A DNA stretch of 64,000 nt from Nakamurella lactea DSM 19367 (GCF_000426645.1 NZ_KE384550.1:300482-364481), one strand, 5' to 3'; positions 50,901-60,764 are shown, counted from the first letter of the stretch. Made by a program: numbers and translations. Notes: a model not told the origin generated them from the letters alone.

Positions 50901-51680
50901 ATGACCATTCACGCACAGCCCGCCGAGCATCACCCGGCCGACAATTCGGCCGCCGCAGCGGACAACCGCTCGAAAATCGTGGCCGCGATGTCGCACACCC
51001 CGTTGGAGCATCCCCACCGGCTGCGGGTGGTGATTGCCGGCTTCCTGGCGGCCGGCGTGCTGGGCTACGTGGTGGTGACCTATTCCGGGTTCGACCCGTC
51101 CGACTCGGCCGTCGGACTGCGCCCGGGAGTGCCCTGGCACTTCGCGGCGCTGATGACGCACATCGTCACCGCCTCGGTGGCGCTGGCGCTGGGTCCACTG
51201 CAGTTCGTCAGACGCATCCGGCGGATCCCGCGACTGCACCGCTACATCGGCCGCGGCTACCTGTTCGCCGGGGTATTCCCGTCCAGTCTGGTGGGCATTC
51301 CGGTGGCCCTGTTGAGCACCGCAGGGCCGATCGCCGCGGCCGGTCTGTTGGTCGGCGACCTGATCTGGCTGGTGACCGGCGTGCAGGCCTATCGACTGGT
51401 GCGCGCGCACCGCTATCGCGAGCACGCCCGGTGGATGGTCCGGAACTTCGCGCTCACCTTCGCCGCGGTGACGTTCCGGATCTGGCTGCCGCTGTTGCTC
51501 GTGGTGCAGCTGCCGCTGCTGGACAGAAGCTACGGCGGCGATTTCGATCCGCTGTTCCACACCGCGTACCTGATCACCTGCTGGCTGGCATTCATCCCGA
51601 ATCTGTTGCTGGTGAACCGCTATCTTCGCAGGTCCCGGCGGCCGGGTGGTCTGCGGGCGAACCGCAGCTCACCGCACTGA
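50901..51680 (+). CDS. DUF2306 membrane protein
   Basis: 259 residues from the ATG at 50901; the upstream open frame is repeat sequence. Seven or eight helices begin near residue 38. The conserved pattern H-x-x-x-A (PWHFAALMTHIVTAS), RRIPRLHRYIGRGYLFAG and the REHARWMVRNFALT segment are typical of DUF2306. The function of the family is not known; the conserved His residues suggest haem or metal handling, which is speculative. Confidence 0.88.
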   Translation: MTIHAQPAEHHPADNSAAAADNRSKIVAAMSHTPLEHPHRLRVVIAGFLAAGVLGYVVVTYSGFDPSDSAVGLRPGVPWHFAALMTHIVTASVALALGPLQFVRRIRRIPRLHRYIGRGYLFAGVFPSSLVGIPVALLSTAGPIAAAGLLVGDLIWLVTGVQAYRLVRAHRYREHARWMVRNFALTFAAVTFRIWLPLLLVVQLPLLDRSYGGDFDPLFHTAYLITCWLAFIPNLLLVNRYLRRSRRPGGLRANRSSPH

Positions 51681-51738
51681 TCGAGATCATCGTCACCCAC
51701 GGGTCCCCAATCGGCAGCGGCGCCGTTACGGTAACCGC

Positions 51739-52677
51739 ATGTCGTCGGAGCCGATGGAGATCCATGTGATCGCCGACGCGACCGGAGACACCGCGGCCCG
51801 GGTGGCCAGAGCGGTGCAGGTGCAGTTCACCACGCACTCGGTGCGGATCGTCCGGCACCCACGGATCATGACCGCCGACGGGCTGCGCCGGGTGTTCGAG
51901 ACCCTGGAGCACCGGCGCGGGGTGGCGGTGTACTCGACCCTGGTCGACGAGGGCCTGCGCGAACTGGTGACCGAGTTGTGCAACACCATGCACATCCCGC
52001 ACGCCGATCTGCTGGGCCCGGCGATGGATGCCCTGGAGGCGGCCAGCGGCGACCGGGCCGAGCGGGTGCCGGCCAGGGCGGTCGGGGTCGATGCCGACTA
52101 CTTCAAGCGGATCGCCGCGATGGAGTATGCGGTCAAGAACGACGACGGCCAGTTCCTCGAAGGACTGGCAGACGCCGACATCGTGTTGATCGGAGTGTCC
52201 CGCACCGGCAAGACACCGCTGTCGATGTACCTGGGTTATCTCGGCTACAAGACAGCAAACATCCCGCTGGTCCCCGGGATCGCCCCTCCCGCAGAGCTTT
52301 TCGCCATCGACCGGAACAGGATCATCGGACTCACCATCGACCCGCAGCGGCTGGCCGCGATCCGTGGTCGGCGGGTGCAGGCGATGGGCATGGGGGGCGG
52401 AGGTGGTGCCGGGGCCGCCGTTGCCGCGGGCATCGGCAAGGGGCGCATCGGCAGGGCCAGCCTCGGCAAGAGCAAAGACGGCTACTCCGAACTGGCCAGG
52501 ATCTACGACGAACTCGACGAGATCGGCGCCATCCAACGCCGACTCGGCTGCCCGGTGATCGACACCACCAACGTCGCGCTCGAAGAGGCGGCCGGACGGG
52601 TGATCGAGTTGATCGACAGTCGCAACACCAGTAGTACGGCCAGACCCACCGCCCCGACACCGGAGGACTCACCATGA
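51739..52677 (+). CDS. PPDK regulatory protein (kinase/pyrophosphorylase, DUF299)
   Basis: 312 residues from the ATG at 51739. The family phosphorylates pyruvate phosphate dikinase or PEP synthase on a Thr using ADP and reverses this with phosphate. The P-loop-like GVSRTGKTPLSMYL near 153-166 and the IPLVPGIAPP segment are diagnostic. A Gly-rich insertion (MGMGGGGGAGAAVAAGIGKG, about residues 216-235) in the C-terminal half is unusual and resembles a low-complexity expansion. The stop overlaps the PPDK start (ATGA), coupling the enzyme and its regulator. Confidence 0.94.
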   Translation: MSSEPMEIHVIADATGDTAARVARAVQVQFTTHSVRIVRHPRIMTADGLRRVFETLEHRRGVAVYSTLVDEGLRELVTELCNTMHIPHADLLGPAMDALEAASGDRAERVPARAVGVDADYFKRIAAMEYAVKNDDGQFLEGLADADIVLIGVSRTGKTPLSMYLGYLGYKTANIPLVPGIAPPAELFAIDRNRIIGLTIDPQRLAAIRGRRVQAMGMGGGGGAGAAVAAGIGKGRIGRASLGKSKDGYSELARIYDELDEIGAIQRRLGCPVIDTTNVALEEAAGRVIELIDSRNTSSTARPTAPTPEDSP

Positions 52678-55331
52678 CCGAGCGGTACCTGTACGACCTG
52701 TCCGAGGGCGACGCATCGATGAAGCCGCTGCTCGGCGGTAAGGGCGCCGGCGTCGCCGAGATGCTGCGGATCGGCATCCCGGTACCCGATGCCTTCACCG
52801 TCACCACCACCGCCTGCGTCGCGGCGATGAACAACGACGGGCAATGGCCGGACGGCTTGTGGGACGACATTCTCGCCGCCCTCGACCGGCTGGAGCAGCG
52901 CACCGGCCGGCGGCTCGGCGACGCCGAGAGGCCACTGCTGGTGTCGGTGAGATCCGGTGCAGTGCAGTCGATGCCGGGGATGATGGACACCATCCTGAAC
53001 CTCGGCATCAGCGATACCTCGGTGGTGGCGCTGGGCGCCGAGTCCGGCAATCCACGGTTCGCCTGGGACGCCTACCGGCGGTTCATCCAGATGTACGGCG
53101 AAGTGGTCGAGACCGTCCCGGCGCACGTCTACGAGGATGCGCTGGCCGCACTGAAGTCCGACCGCGGGGTGCAGCAGGACACCGACCTCACCGAGCAGGA
53201 CCTGCAGCAACTGGTGCAGACCTATCTGACGCTGTCCCGCGAGCACATGGGCGAGGAACTGCCGACGGACCCGAAGGAACAGCTGCGACGCAGTATCGAC
53301 GCGGTGTTCCGGTCCTGGCTCAACCCACGCGCCGACGTCTACCGTCGCGCGAACAACATCTCGGCCGACCTCGGCACCGCCGTCAACGTGATGCAGATGG
53401 TGTTCGGCAACCGCGGCGACACCTCCGCCACCGGCGTGTGTTTCACCCGGAACCCGGCCACCGGCGCCAAGGAGTTGTACGGCGAGTTCCTGGTCAACGC
53501 GCAGGGCGAGGATGTGGTCGCCGGCATCCGTACCCCGCGACCGTTGGCCGAGATGGAGCAGGTACTACCGGCGGCCTATCGGCAGCTGCTCGAGACGATG
53601 ACCAAGCTGGAACAGCACTACGGCGACATGCAGGACATCGAGTTCACCGTCGAGGACGAAACCCTGTACCTGCTGCAGACCCGCAACGGCAAGCGCACCG
53701 CATCGGCGTCGCTGAAGGTGGCCCGCGACCTGGTCGCCGAGGGCGTGATCGACGAACGCGAGGCACTGCGCCGGATCGAACCGGCACAGCTGGATCAGCT
53801 ACTGCATCCGGCCATCGATCCGCAGCACGGCAAGACCCCGTTGACCAAGGGGCTCAATGCCTCTCCCGGCGCCGCCGTCGGCACCGTGGTGTTCGACGCG
53901 GTGACGGCCGAGCGGCGCGGGAAGGCCGGCGACCCGGTGGTACTGGTGCGCTGGGAGACCACCCCGGACGACATCGCCGGGGTGATCGCCGCCCAGGGCG
54001 TGCTGACCGCGCACGGCGGAATGACGTCGCATGCCGCCGTCGTCGCCCGCGGGATGGGGAAGCCCTGCGTAGCAGGGGCTTCGGCCATCAAGATCGACGC
54101 GCTGGCCAAGACGCTGACGATCGGCGACACCGTGCTCGGCGAGGGTGACTCGATCACCCTGGACGGATCGACCGGCGAGGTGTTCGCCGGTGCGCTCGAC
54201 CTGGTGCCGCCACAGGTCAACGAGGACTTCCAGGCGATCGTCGGCTGGGCCGACAAGATCCGGCGGATGGACGTGCGGGCGAACGCCGACAACGGCGAGG
54301 ACGCCGCCAAGGCCCGCGAGTTCGGCGCCCAGGGCATCGGGCTGTGCCGCACCGAGCACATGTTCATGGACGAGACCCGGCTGCCGGCCGTCCGGAAGAT
54401 GATCCTGGCCGACGACGAGGCGGCGCGGGAAGCCGCGCTTGCCGAGATCCTGCCGATGCAGCAGGCCGACTTCGAGGCGATCTTCGACGCCATGTCCGGC
54501 CTGCCGGTCACCATCAGGCTGCTCGACCCGCCGCTGCACGAGTTCCTGCCGAACCTGGTGGACCAGGCGCTGCTGGTGCAGCGGCTGGAGCTGCAGAACG
54601 GGGATGCAGCAGAGCTGGCCGAGGCAAAGGCGTTGCTGGGCAGGATCAATGCGCTGACCGAGCAGAACCCGATGCTCGGAACCCGCGGCGTCCGGCTGGC
54701 CCTGATGTTCCCGGAGATCGCGGTGATGCAGGTCCGGGCGATCGCCAGGGCAGCGCTCGCGGTGAAGGGCCGCGGCGGTGATCCGCACGTAGAGATCATG
54801 GTGCCGCTGGTCGCCTTCGCCCAGGAGCTGCAGCGGATGCGGGAGCTGATCACCGAGACGATGGCGCAGGAACTGGCGGCCGCCGGCGGCGCCGAGCTGC
54901 CGTTCACCGTCGGCACCATGATCGAGCTGCCGCGGGCCGCGGTGGTCGCCGACCAGATCGCCGAGTTCGCCGACTTCTTCAGCTTCGGGACCAACGACCT
55001 GACCCAGACCGGCATCGGCATCTCCCGCGACGACGCGGAGGGCGCTTTCCTGGCCGCCTATGTCGATGCCGATATCGTTCCGGCCAACCCGTTCTCCAGC
55101 ATCGACGTGGACGGGGTCGGCGGCTTGGTCGCCCTGGGCACCGAACGCGGCCGGTCGGTGAAACCGGACCTGAAGGTCGGCGTCTGCGGCGAGCACGGCG
55201 GCGACCCCGCCTCCATCAACCTGTTCGAGAAGATCGGCCTGAGCTACGTCTCCTGCTCGCCGTACCGGGTGCCGATCGCCCGGTTCGCCGCCGCCGTCGC
55301 CGTGTTGAACCAGCAGGATCAGCAGGCCTGA
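52674..55331 (+). CDS. ppdK: Pyruvate, phosphate dikinase
   Basis: An 885-residue enzyme of full length. It has an N-terminal nucleotide-binding domain (GGKGAGVAEM near residues 22-31, SVRSGAVQSMPGMMDT), a swivelling phospho-histidine domain with GGMTSHAAVVARGMGKPC (His near 453, preceded by the regulatory Thr), and the PEP-binding TIM barrel with GLCRTEHMF and the catalytic Cys in VCGEHGGDP near 838. It interconverts pyruvate, ATP and phosphate with PEP, AMP and pyrophosphate. The regulatory protein gene overlaps its start. Confidence 0.97.
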   Translation: MTERYLYDLSEGDASMKPLLGGKGAGVAEMLRIGIPVPDAFTVTTTACVAAMNNDGQWPDGLWDDILAALDRLEQRTGRRLGDAERPLLVSVRSGAVQSMPGMMDTILNLGISDTSVVALGAESGNPRFAWDAYRRFIQMYGEVVETVPAHVYEDALAALKSDRGVQQDTDLTEQDLQQLVQTYLTLSREHMGEELPTDPKEQLRRSIDAVFRSWLNPRADVYRRANNISADLGTAVNVMQMVFGNRGDTSATGVCFTRNPATGAKELYGEFLVNAQGEDVVAGIRTPRPLAEMEQVLPAAYRQLLETMTKLEQHYGDMQDIEFTVEDETLYLLQTRNGKRTASASLKVARDLVAEGVIDEREALRRIEPAQLDQLLHPAIDPQHGKTPLTKGLNASPGAAVGTVVFDAVTAERRGKAGDPVVLVRWETTPDDIAGVIAAQGVLTAHGGMTSHAAVVARGMGKPCVAGASAIKIDALAKTLTIGDTVLGEGDSITLDGSTGEVFAGALDLVPPQVNEDFQAIVGWADKIRRMDVRANADNGEDAAKAREFGAQGIGLCRTEHMFMDETRLPAVRKMILADDEAAREAALAEILPMQQADFEAIFDAMSGLPVTIRLLDPPLHEFLPNLVDQALLVQRLELQNGDAAELAEAKALLGRINALTEQNPMLGTRGVRLALMFPEIAVMQVRAIARAALAVKGRGGDPHVEIMVPLVAFAQELQRMRELITETMAQELAAAGGAELPFTVGTMIELPRAAVVADQIAEFADFFSFGTNDLTQTGIGISRDDAEGAFLAAYVDADIVPANPFSSIDVDGVGGLVALGTERGRSVKPDLKVGVCGEHGGDPASINLFEKIGLSYVSCSPYRVPIARFAAAVAVLNQQDQQA

Positions 55332-55408
55332 CCCCGAGGTAGCGCGAAACTGGCCGACACGCCGGCCGATCGTCGGCGTGTCGGGTCAAACGAAGCGCTA
55401 CCTGGGGG
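55332..55408 (+). terminator. Nested-stem terminator after ppdK
   Basis: Outer stem AGGTAGCGC (55337-55345) with GCGCTACCT (55395-55403), extended by CCCC/GGGG. Inner perfect 11-bp stem CCGACACGCCG (55354-55364) with CGGCGTGTCGG (55374-55384). It begins right at the ppdK stop. Confidence 0.75.
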
Positions 55409-55463
55409 TGGGGACGGGCCCGATCGGCGCCACGGGTGCCCCGTGGTCAGTATCGTTTCGCGT

Positions 55464-56234
55464 ATGACGGAGCACCAGCCGGGTGTCGCACCGGACAACG
55501 ATGGGGCTGACGGCCCGGTTGACGCAGCGCCGGCATCCGTCGTGCGGCGTCGCTGGTACCGGCGTCATCCCGTTCTAGTCGGTGCCGTTGCCGTCGTGCT
55601 GCTCGGTGCCGGCGTCCTCGGTGCGTCCTTCGCCTGGGTACGGATCGACAGCTCGGCCCATCTGTACCGCACCGACACCGCGCCGACCGCCCCGGTCGCG
55701 CTGGTGCTGGGCGCCGGGCTGCGCCCGGACGGCACGCCGTCGCAATACCTGCAGGACCGGCTGGACGACGCCGCGACCCTGTACCGCAACGGCACGGTGA
55801 CGGCACTGCTGGTCTCCGGCGACAACGGCACGACCGATCATGACGAGCCCACCGCGATGCGTGATTACCTTGCCGCACACGGTGTCCCGGCGCAGCAGGT
55901 GATCCGGGACTACGCCGGGTTCGACACCTACGACTCGTGCGTGCGGGCCAAGCAGATCTTCGGCGTCACCCGGGCACTGGTGGTGACCCAGGAGTTCCAC
56001 CTGCCGCGGGCGGTGTTCCTGTGCCGGCAGGCCGGTATCGACGCCGCGGGCGTCGCCGACCCGCACCCAGGTGGCGTCGGGCTGCGGTTCACCGTGCGAG
56101 AGCTCCCGGCGGCGGTGAAGGCGTCGTGGGATGCCATCTGGCGGCCGGACCCGAAGTTCCTCGGCCCGCAGGAGCCGGATCTGGTGGCCGCGGTGGAACA
56201 TCCGGCTCCTCGACCCGCCGGTGGCGTCGGGTGA
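55464..56234 (+). CDS. sanA: SanA/YdcF-like envelope protein (DUF218)
   Basis: 256 residues from the ATG at 55464 (an in-frame GTG at 55443 is also possible; neither has a clear ribosome site). One N-terminal membrane helix (about residues 37-58) is followed by the DUF218 domain with VALVLGAGLRPDGTPSQYLQDRL near 82-104, VSGDNGTTDHDEPTAMRDYL and TQEFHLPRAVFLCRQAG. SanA is linked to envelope barrier function and vancomycin exclusion. The stop overlaps the next start (GTGA). Confidence 0.88.
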   Translation: MTEHQPGVAPDNDGADGPVDAAPASVVRRRWYRRHPVLVGAVAVVLLGAGVLGASFAWVRIDSSAHLYRTDTAPTAPVALVLGAGLRPDGTPSQYLQDRLDDAATLYRNGTVTALLVSGDNGTTDHDEPTAMRDYLAAHGVPAQQVIRDYAGFDTYDSCVRAKQIFGVTRALVVTQEFHLPRAVFLCRQAGIDAAGVADPHPGGVGLRFTVRELPAAVKASWDAIWRPDPKFLGPQEPDLVAAVEHPAPRPAGGVG

Positions 56235-56713
56235 CCGCCCCCGGACCGTCGAGCATCCCGGGGGGCGACCTGCTGATCGCCGCCGGACCCGGTATGCCAC
56301 ACGGGCTACGGATCCCGGCCACCGAGTTGGTGGAGCGGTTCTCCCGATCGGCCGGACCCGGCGGCCAGGGGGTGAACACCGCGGACAGCCGGGTGGAATT
56401 GCTGTTCGTGCCGGCCACCTCGACGGCCTTCAGCCAGGCGCAGCGCGCCAGGGTGCTGCGCCGACTGGCCGATCGACTCAGTCAGGGAGCGGTGGCCATC
56501 GCGGCCAGCGAATACCGCTCGCAGCACCGCAATCGGGTCGCCGCCAGGGAGCGGCTGACGGCGATCCTGCGGGATGCGATCGCCCCTCCCGCGCCGCCGC
56601 GCCGGCCGACCAAACCCACCCGCGGTTCGCAGCGCCGACGGCTCGACGCGAAGAAGCAGCGCGGCCGGACGAAGGCGCTGCGGGGCCGGGTCGCGCCGGA
56701 GAACGGCGGTTAG
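56231..56713 (+). CDS. arfB: Alternative ribosome-rescue peptidyl-tRNA hydrolase ArfB
   Basis: 160 residues from the GTG at 56231, which overlaps the SanA stop. The release-factor-like domain carries the catalytic GGQ in SRSAGPGGQGVNTADSRVEL near residues 37-56. The basic C-terminal tail (RRRLDAKKQRGRTKALRGR) inserts in the empty mRNA channel in known ArfB/YaeJ. It rescues stalled ribosomes independently of a stop codon. It abuts the convergent HdeD gene with no gap. Confidence 0.93.
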   Translation: MTAPGPSSIPGGDLLIAAGPGMPHGLRIPATELVERFSRSAGPGGQGVNTADSRVELLFVPATSTAFSQAQRARVLRRLADRLSQGAVAIAASEYRSQHRNRVAARERLTAILRDAIAPPAPPRRPTKPTRGSQRRRLDAKKQRGRTKALRGRVAPENGG

Positions 56714-57271
56714 TCAGGCGACCGAGATCTTCGGCGGCAGGGTGAACAGCGACACGATGCTCACCACGATGAGCATGATCGCACTGACCACGATGAAGGT
56801 CCCGATGGCCACTCCCGGCAGGAACAGGATCACGATGCCGGCGATGACCGAGATGATGCCACCGACGATCGGCAGCCAGCGCGGACCGATAGTGCGACCG
56901 GAGATCCCGACGATCAGATCGTGGATGCCGCTGATGATCCAGGCGATCCCGATGAAGATCGCGATGAACACCGCGGTGCTCACCGGATGGATCAGGCAGA
57001 TGATGCCGGCGACCACCACCACCACGCCGAGGATCCCGAGCAGCCACCGGTTCCCGGTGGACAGCGCGTCCGCGGTGAACGCGGCGACGATCCGGAACAG
57101 GCCACCGATGATCAAGGCGATCCCGAACAGCCAGGCGAGCACCACCACGGTCGCGCCGGGCCAGACCAATACGATGATGCCCACCACGATCCCGACCACC
57201 GCGCTGACAATGGCCGAAGTACGGATGGACGTGTATGCCTGGGCCACGAACGATCCGGCTGGATCCGTCAC
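56714..57271 (-). CDS. HdeD-family membrane protein (DUF308)
   Basis: 185 residues from the GTG at 57271, 9 bases after GGAGG. It has six predicted helices arranged as three pairs, with the repeated pattern VVGIVVGIIVLVWPG, VVVVVAGIICLIHPV and ISVIAGIVILFLPGVA. HdeD in enterobacteria is an acid-stress membrane protein; in actinobacteria the role is uncertain. It is convergent with arfB and co-directional with the peptidase gene upstream. Confidence 0.9.
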   Translation of the reverse strand: MTDPAGSFVAQAYTSIRTSAIVSAVVGIVVGIIVLVWPGATVVVLAWLFGIALIIGGLFRIVAAFTADALSTGNRWLLGILGVVVVVAGIICLIHPVSTAVFIAIFIGIAWIISGIHDLIVGISGRTIGPRWLPIVGGIISVIAGIVILFLPGVAIGTFIVVSAIMLIVVSIVSLFTLPPKISVA

Positions 57272-57338
57272 GGTCACCACCTCCAGGGGTCGGTTCGACG
57301 ATAACCCCGGGCCTGCCGGCCCGCCATCCGACACAGCG

Positions 57339-59336
57339 TCAGCGTGGCAGGTTGTCGATGTCCAATTCGGGCAACTCTCCGACCGGGCGGAAGCCGAACA
57401 CCCGCCCGTAGAACACCAGCTCACTCTCGATCGCATCGCGCACCGACTCGGCCATCCGAAAGCCGTGTCCCTCACCTTCGTAGAGCCGCAGCGCCACCGG
57501 CCGGCCCTTGGCGCGCACCGCATCCGCCATCGAGATCGACTGGTTCGGCGGCACCACCTTGTCCTCGGTTCCCTGCAGTACCAGCAGCGCACAATCGAGC
57601 CGGTCGACGTGCTGGATCGGCGAACGGTCCAGGTAGATCTGCCGTTGCGCCGGGTACTGCCCGACCAGTCCATCCAGATAGCGGGACTCGAACTTGTGGG
57701 TGTCGGTGGCCAGCGCCTCCAGGTCGCCGATGCCGTACCTGCTGACGCCGGCCGCGAAGGCGTCCCGGAAGGTCAACGCGGCCAGCGTCGTGTACCCGCC
57801 TGCGCTGCCGCCGCGGATGGCCAGCCGGTCGCCGTCCACCGCACCGCCGGCGACCAGATGCGCGGCGCCGGAACAGCAGTCGTCGACGTCGACGATGCCC
57901 CATTGCCCGGTGAGCCGCTCCCGGTAGGCGCGTCCGTAGCCGGTGCTGCCGCCATAGTTGACGTCCAGCACGGCGAATCCGCGGGAAGTCCAGTACTGCA
58001 ACGACAACGACAACGCGGCTGACGACGCGCCGGTCGGCCCGCCGTGCGACAGCACGATCAGCGGGGGCAGCTCGGCGATCGGTGCCGCGACCTCCGGATT
58101 CACCGGCGGATAGAAGAATCCGTGCGACACGGCGCCGTCCGGGGTCGGCCAGTTGATCGGCTCGGCGATCGAGAAATAACGGGGGTCAACGGTTTCCGAG
58201 ATGCTCGACCGGAGCTCGGTCAGCTCGCCGGTCGACCCGTCGATCCGGACCAGCGCGTTCGGCCGGTCCCGGAAGCCGGCCACCGCCACCACCTCGTCGC
58301 CGTCGGCGACCAGCGACCCGACGGCGGCGAGGTCGACCGCGAGCTCGCCGGCGGTGAAGCCGCCGATCGCCCTGGCGTCCTGATGCTGCTCGAGCCGCAC
58401 CAGCACCACTCCTGTGGGTTCGTGCCGGCGGATCAGCACCGTTCCGTTCGCCAGCTGTATCCAGCCGCGCGCCCCGAAAACCCAGGCCGGGTCGGCACAA
58501 TCGGCTGCCACCGGGTAGACGTTGCTCCCGTCGACGTGCAGATTCCAGAAGCCGCTCCGGTCGCTGCACCAGGCCAGCCGCCCGTCGGCGAGCCAGCCGA
58601 TGTCGGCGATCGATACGCCGGCGCCGCCGTCCACCTGACGGACGTCGCCGGCATCCGCATCGCCGCACCAGAGCCGGCTTGCGTCCCAGGGCATCGACGG
58701 ATGCTCCCAGGTGTAGAAGGCCAGCTGGTGCCCGTCCGGGGACAACCGCGGTGACGAGACGAAATCGTGCCCGTCGACCAGGATCTCGCCCTCGTTGGTG
58801 GCCGGGTCGACGTCCGCGTCCAGCGCGATCCGGACGATCGAGTTGACGCATTCCGCCGGCCCGTCCGGCCGCCCGACCCCGCGGTGGTCCTCGCGGACCG
58901 CGAGCAGCCGGCGCCGGGGCAGGTCGAGTTCCAGATCGGCATACCGCAGCATCCGGTCCGGCAGGTCGGGGGTGATCGGCCGGGGTTCGTCATCCCCGTC
59001 GATCAGATGGATCCGGCCGTCGGCGAAGTTCGAGAAGACCACCACGGAGTCGGCCACCGCGTACGCGCCACCGCCGTACTCGTGCACGCTGCTGCGCACG
59101 TTGAACGGCGCCGGGGTGACGTCGACCGGCGGGCCACCATTCCTGGAGCGGACCAGCACCGTGCGACCCTTTTCGCTCGGCCGCGATTCCAACCAGTAGC
59201 GATCGCGGCCATCGGGCCGTTCGTCAACCGCCGGCTCGGACAGCCCGACCGATCCGGACGTCAGCAGCTCGGTGTCGATCGGAGACGGCCATGAGCCGTA
59301 GGGCAGCGGTTTCGGGTCGGTCGGCGTGGATGACAT
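57339..59336 (-). CDS. S9-family peptidase (acylaminoacyl/prolyl oligopeptidase type)
   Basis: A 665-residue cytosolic serine peptidase. The N-terminal beta-propeller (about residues 20-390) contains YWLESRPSEKGRTVLVR and repeated W-D/R-rich blades. The C-terminal alpha/beta-hydrolase domain has the oxyanion segment VLSHGGPTG near 430, the nucleophile in IRGGSAGGYTT near 510, the Asp in LQGTEDKVVPP near 596 and the His in GEGHGFR near 627. It degrades short or N-acylated peptides. Confidence 0.93.
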   Translation of the reverse strand: MSSTPTDPKPLPYGSWPSPIDTELLTSGSVGLSEPAVDERPDGRDRYWLESRPSEKGRTVLVRSRNGGPPVDVTPAPFNVRSSVHEYGGGAYAVADSVVVFSNFADGRIHLIDGDDEPRPITPDLPDRMLRYADLELDLPRRRLLAVREDHRGVGRPDGPAECVNSIVRIALDADVDPATNEGEILVDGHDFVSSPRLSPDGHQLAFYTWEHPSMPWDASRLWCGDADAGDVRQVDGGAGVSIADIGWLADGRLAWCSDRSGFWNLHVDGSNVYPVAADCADPAWVFGARGWIQLANGTVLIRRHEPTGVVLVRLEQHQDARAIGGFTAGELAVDLAAVGSLVADGDEVVAVAGFRDRPNALVRIDGSTGELTELRSSISETVDPRYFSIAEPINWPTPDGAVSHGFFYPPVNPEVAAPIAELPPLIVLSHGGPTGASSAALSLSLQYWTSRGFAVLDVNYGGSTGYGRAYRERLTGQWGIVDVDDCCSGAAHLVAGGAVDGDRLAIRGGSAGGYTTLAALTFRDAFAAGVSRYGIGDLEALATDTHKFESRYLDGLVGQYPAQRQIYLDRSPIQHVDRLDCALLVLQGTEDKVVPPNQSISMADAVRAKGRPVALRLYEGEGHGFRMAESVRDAIESELVFYGRVFGFRPVGELPELDIDNLPR

Positions 59337-59595
59337 TGGTCTGTTCTACCGGGTATGGATCAGCGGTCAACCGGGCGGTGCCCGACCCGCCCCGGCGACG
59401 CGCTCAGGCCTAACGGCCGGCGAACACAGTGCGTGACTGCAATCCTCGAGCTCCTGCCTCCAGTCGGGTCGCAACGCCCACGCTGCGACTGGCAGAGTGT
59501 CACTCCGTTATCGTATGCTTCGGCTGGATTCGCCGACCTGCCCAGATGGCAGAGCCGGCACGCTCTCCTTGACCCCTTCCCTATGGAGCACTGCG

Positions 59596-60741
59596 ATGCG
59601 CGCACCCTCATGGCCCGCTGTCCTGCGACGTGGCGTTGTCGCGGTATCCGCTGCCGCGTTGTTGGCCGGGCTGGTCCCGGCGTTGGTCGAGGCCGCTCCG
59701 CGGCCGTCCGTTGCACCAGCGACCAGCACCGCCCCGATCGGCAAGGTCGCCACCACCGTGACTGCGACGACAACGCGTGCGACCTTCGGGACGCCGGTCC
59801 GGATCACTGTTGCCGTCAAGGGATCGTCGCCGGCCCCCACCGGTCCGGTGCGCGCCTATTACCGTGGCGCGAAGGTAACCGGCGCACTGTTGAGTTCAGG
59901 CAGGGTCCGCTTGACCCTGCCGGCGGGCTGGGCGCCTGGCACCCGCGCCGTGACGATCAAGTATCTGGGTGACGCGCGAAACCTCGGCACCACCAAGACG
60001 ATCTCGGTGTCGACGATCAGGGCGGTGAGTTCGGTCGTTGCCACTACGGCCACGGTCGCATACGGCACGGGGGCCAGAGTGAAGGTCACCGTCCGCGGCG
60101 CCGGTTCGAAGCCCGGCGGCGTCGTTCGGGTCTACCAGGCAGGTAAGTGGCTGGCCGCACGGACTCTCAGCGGGGGCACCGCCACCGTGCCACTGCCGAA
60201 GTCGCTCATCCCGGCCACTCGTCGGTTGACGGTGATCTATGTTGGATCCAGCAAGCACAAGACGAGCCGGACGTCCGTCGTCTCGCGGATCACCACCGCG
60301 CTACCTGTCGTGTCCGCTACCTCCGCAGCCGTGCACACCGGCCAACGCGCCACGGTCAAAGTTACCGTCAAGGGCACCGGGTCGACGCCGACCGGCACGC
60401 TCACGGTGACGCGCAACGGCAAGTCCTACGGAACCAGGTCGCTGTCCTCGGGCAGGGCGTCGATTGTGCTGCCGGCCCTTGCCGCGGGCAGTTACGGGTT
60501 CACGGTGAACTACAAGGGCAGCAGCAAGTTCAAGGCCCGCAGCACGAGCGCGACCGTTCGCGTCACCAAGCCGGCCGCCGCACCGAAACCGCCCGTCGCA
60601 CCGAAGCCGTCTGCTTCCTATAAGAACTGCACCGATGTGTGGAAGAGGCTGGGCCGCTCGATCTACCCGTCCGACCTGGGATTCCAGTCCAAGTTCGACC
60701 GCGACAACGACGGCATCGGCTGCGAGATCCGGCCGTGGTGA
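59596..60741 (+). CDS. Secreted Ig-like-repeat protein with C-terminal Excalibur domain
   Basis: 381 residues from the ATG at 59596 (GGAG 9 bases upstream). A signal peptide ends about residue 33 (VPALVEAA). Three Ig-like beta-sandwich repeats of about 95 residues follow (from about 50, 145 and 240), each with a V-x-G-x-x-x-x-P-x-G-x-V/L pattern and a closing G-T-R-x-x-x-V-x-Y-x-G strand. A Pro/Ala linker leads to the Excalibur domain with YKNCTDVWKRLGRSIYPSD and the loop DRDNDGIGCE. It is probably a wall or surface protein. In 59337-59595 upstream I see no other gene. Confidence 0.9.
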   Translation: MRAPSWPAVLRRGVVAVSAAALLAGLVPALVEAAPRPSVAPATSTAPIGKVATTVTATTTRATFGTPVRITVAVKGSSPAPTGPVRAYYRGAKVTGALLSSGRVRLTLPAGWAPGTRAVTIKYLGDARNLGTTKTISVSTIRAVSSVVATTATVAYGTGARVKVTVRGAGSKPGGVVRVYQAGKWLAARTLSGGTATVPLPKSLIPATRRLTVIYVGSSKHKTSRTSVVSRITTALPVVSATSAAVHTGQRATVKVTVKGTGSTPTGTLTVTRNGKSYGTRSLSSGRASIVLPALAAGSYGFTVNYKGSSKFKARSTSATVRVTKPAAAPKPPVAPKPSASYKNCTDVWKRLGRSIYPSDLGFQSKFDRDNDGIGCEIRPW

Positions 60742-60764
60742 CCGCATCCTGATCAACCCGCGAT

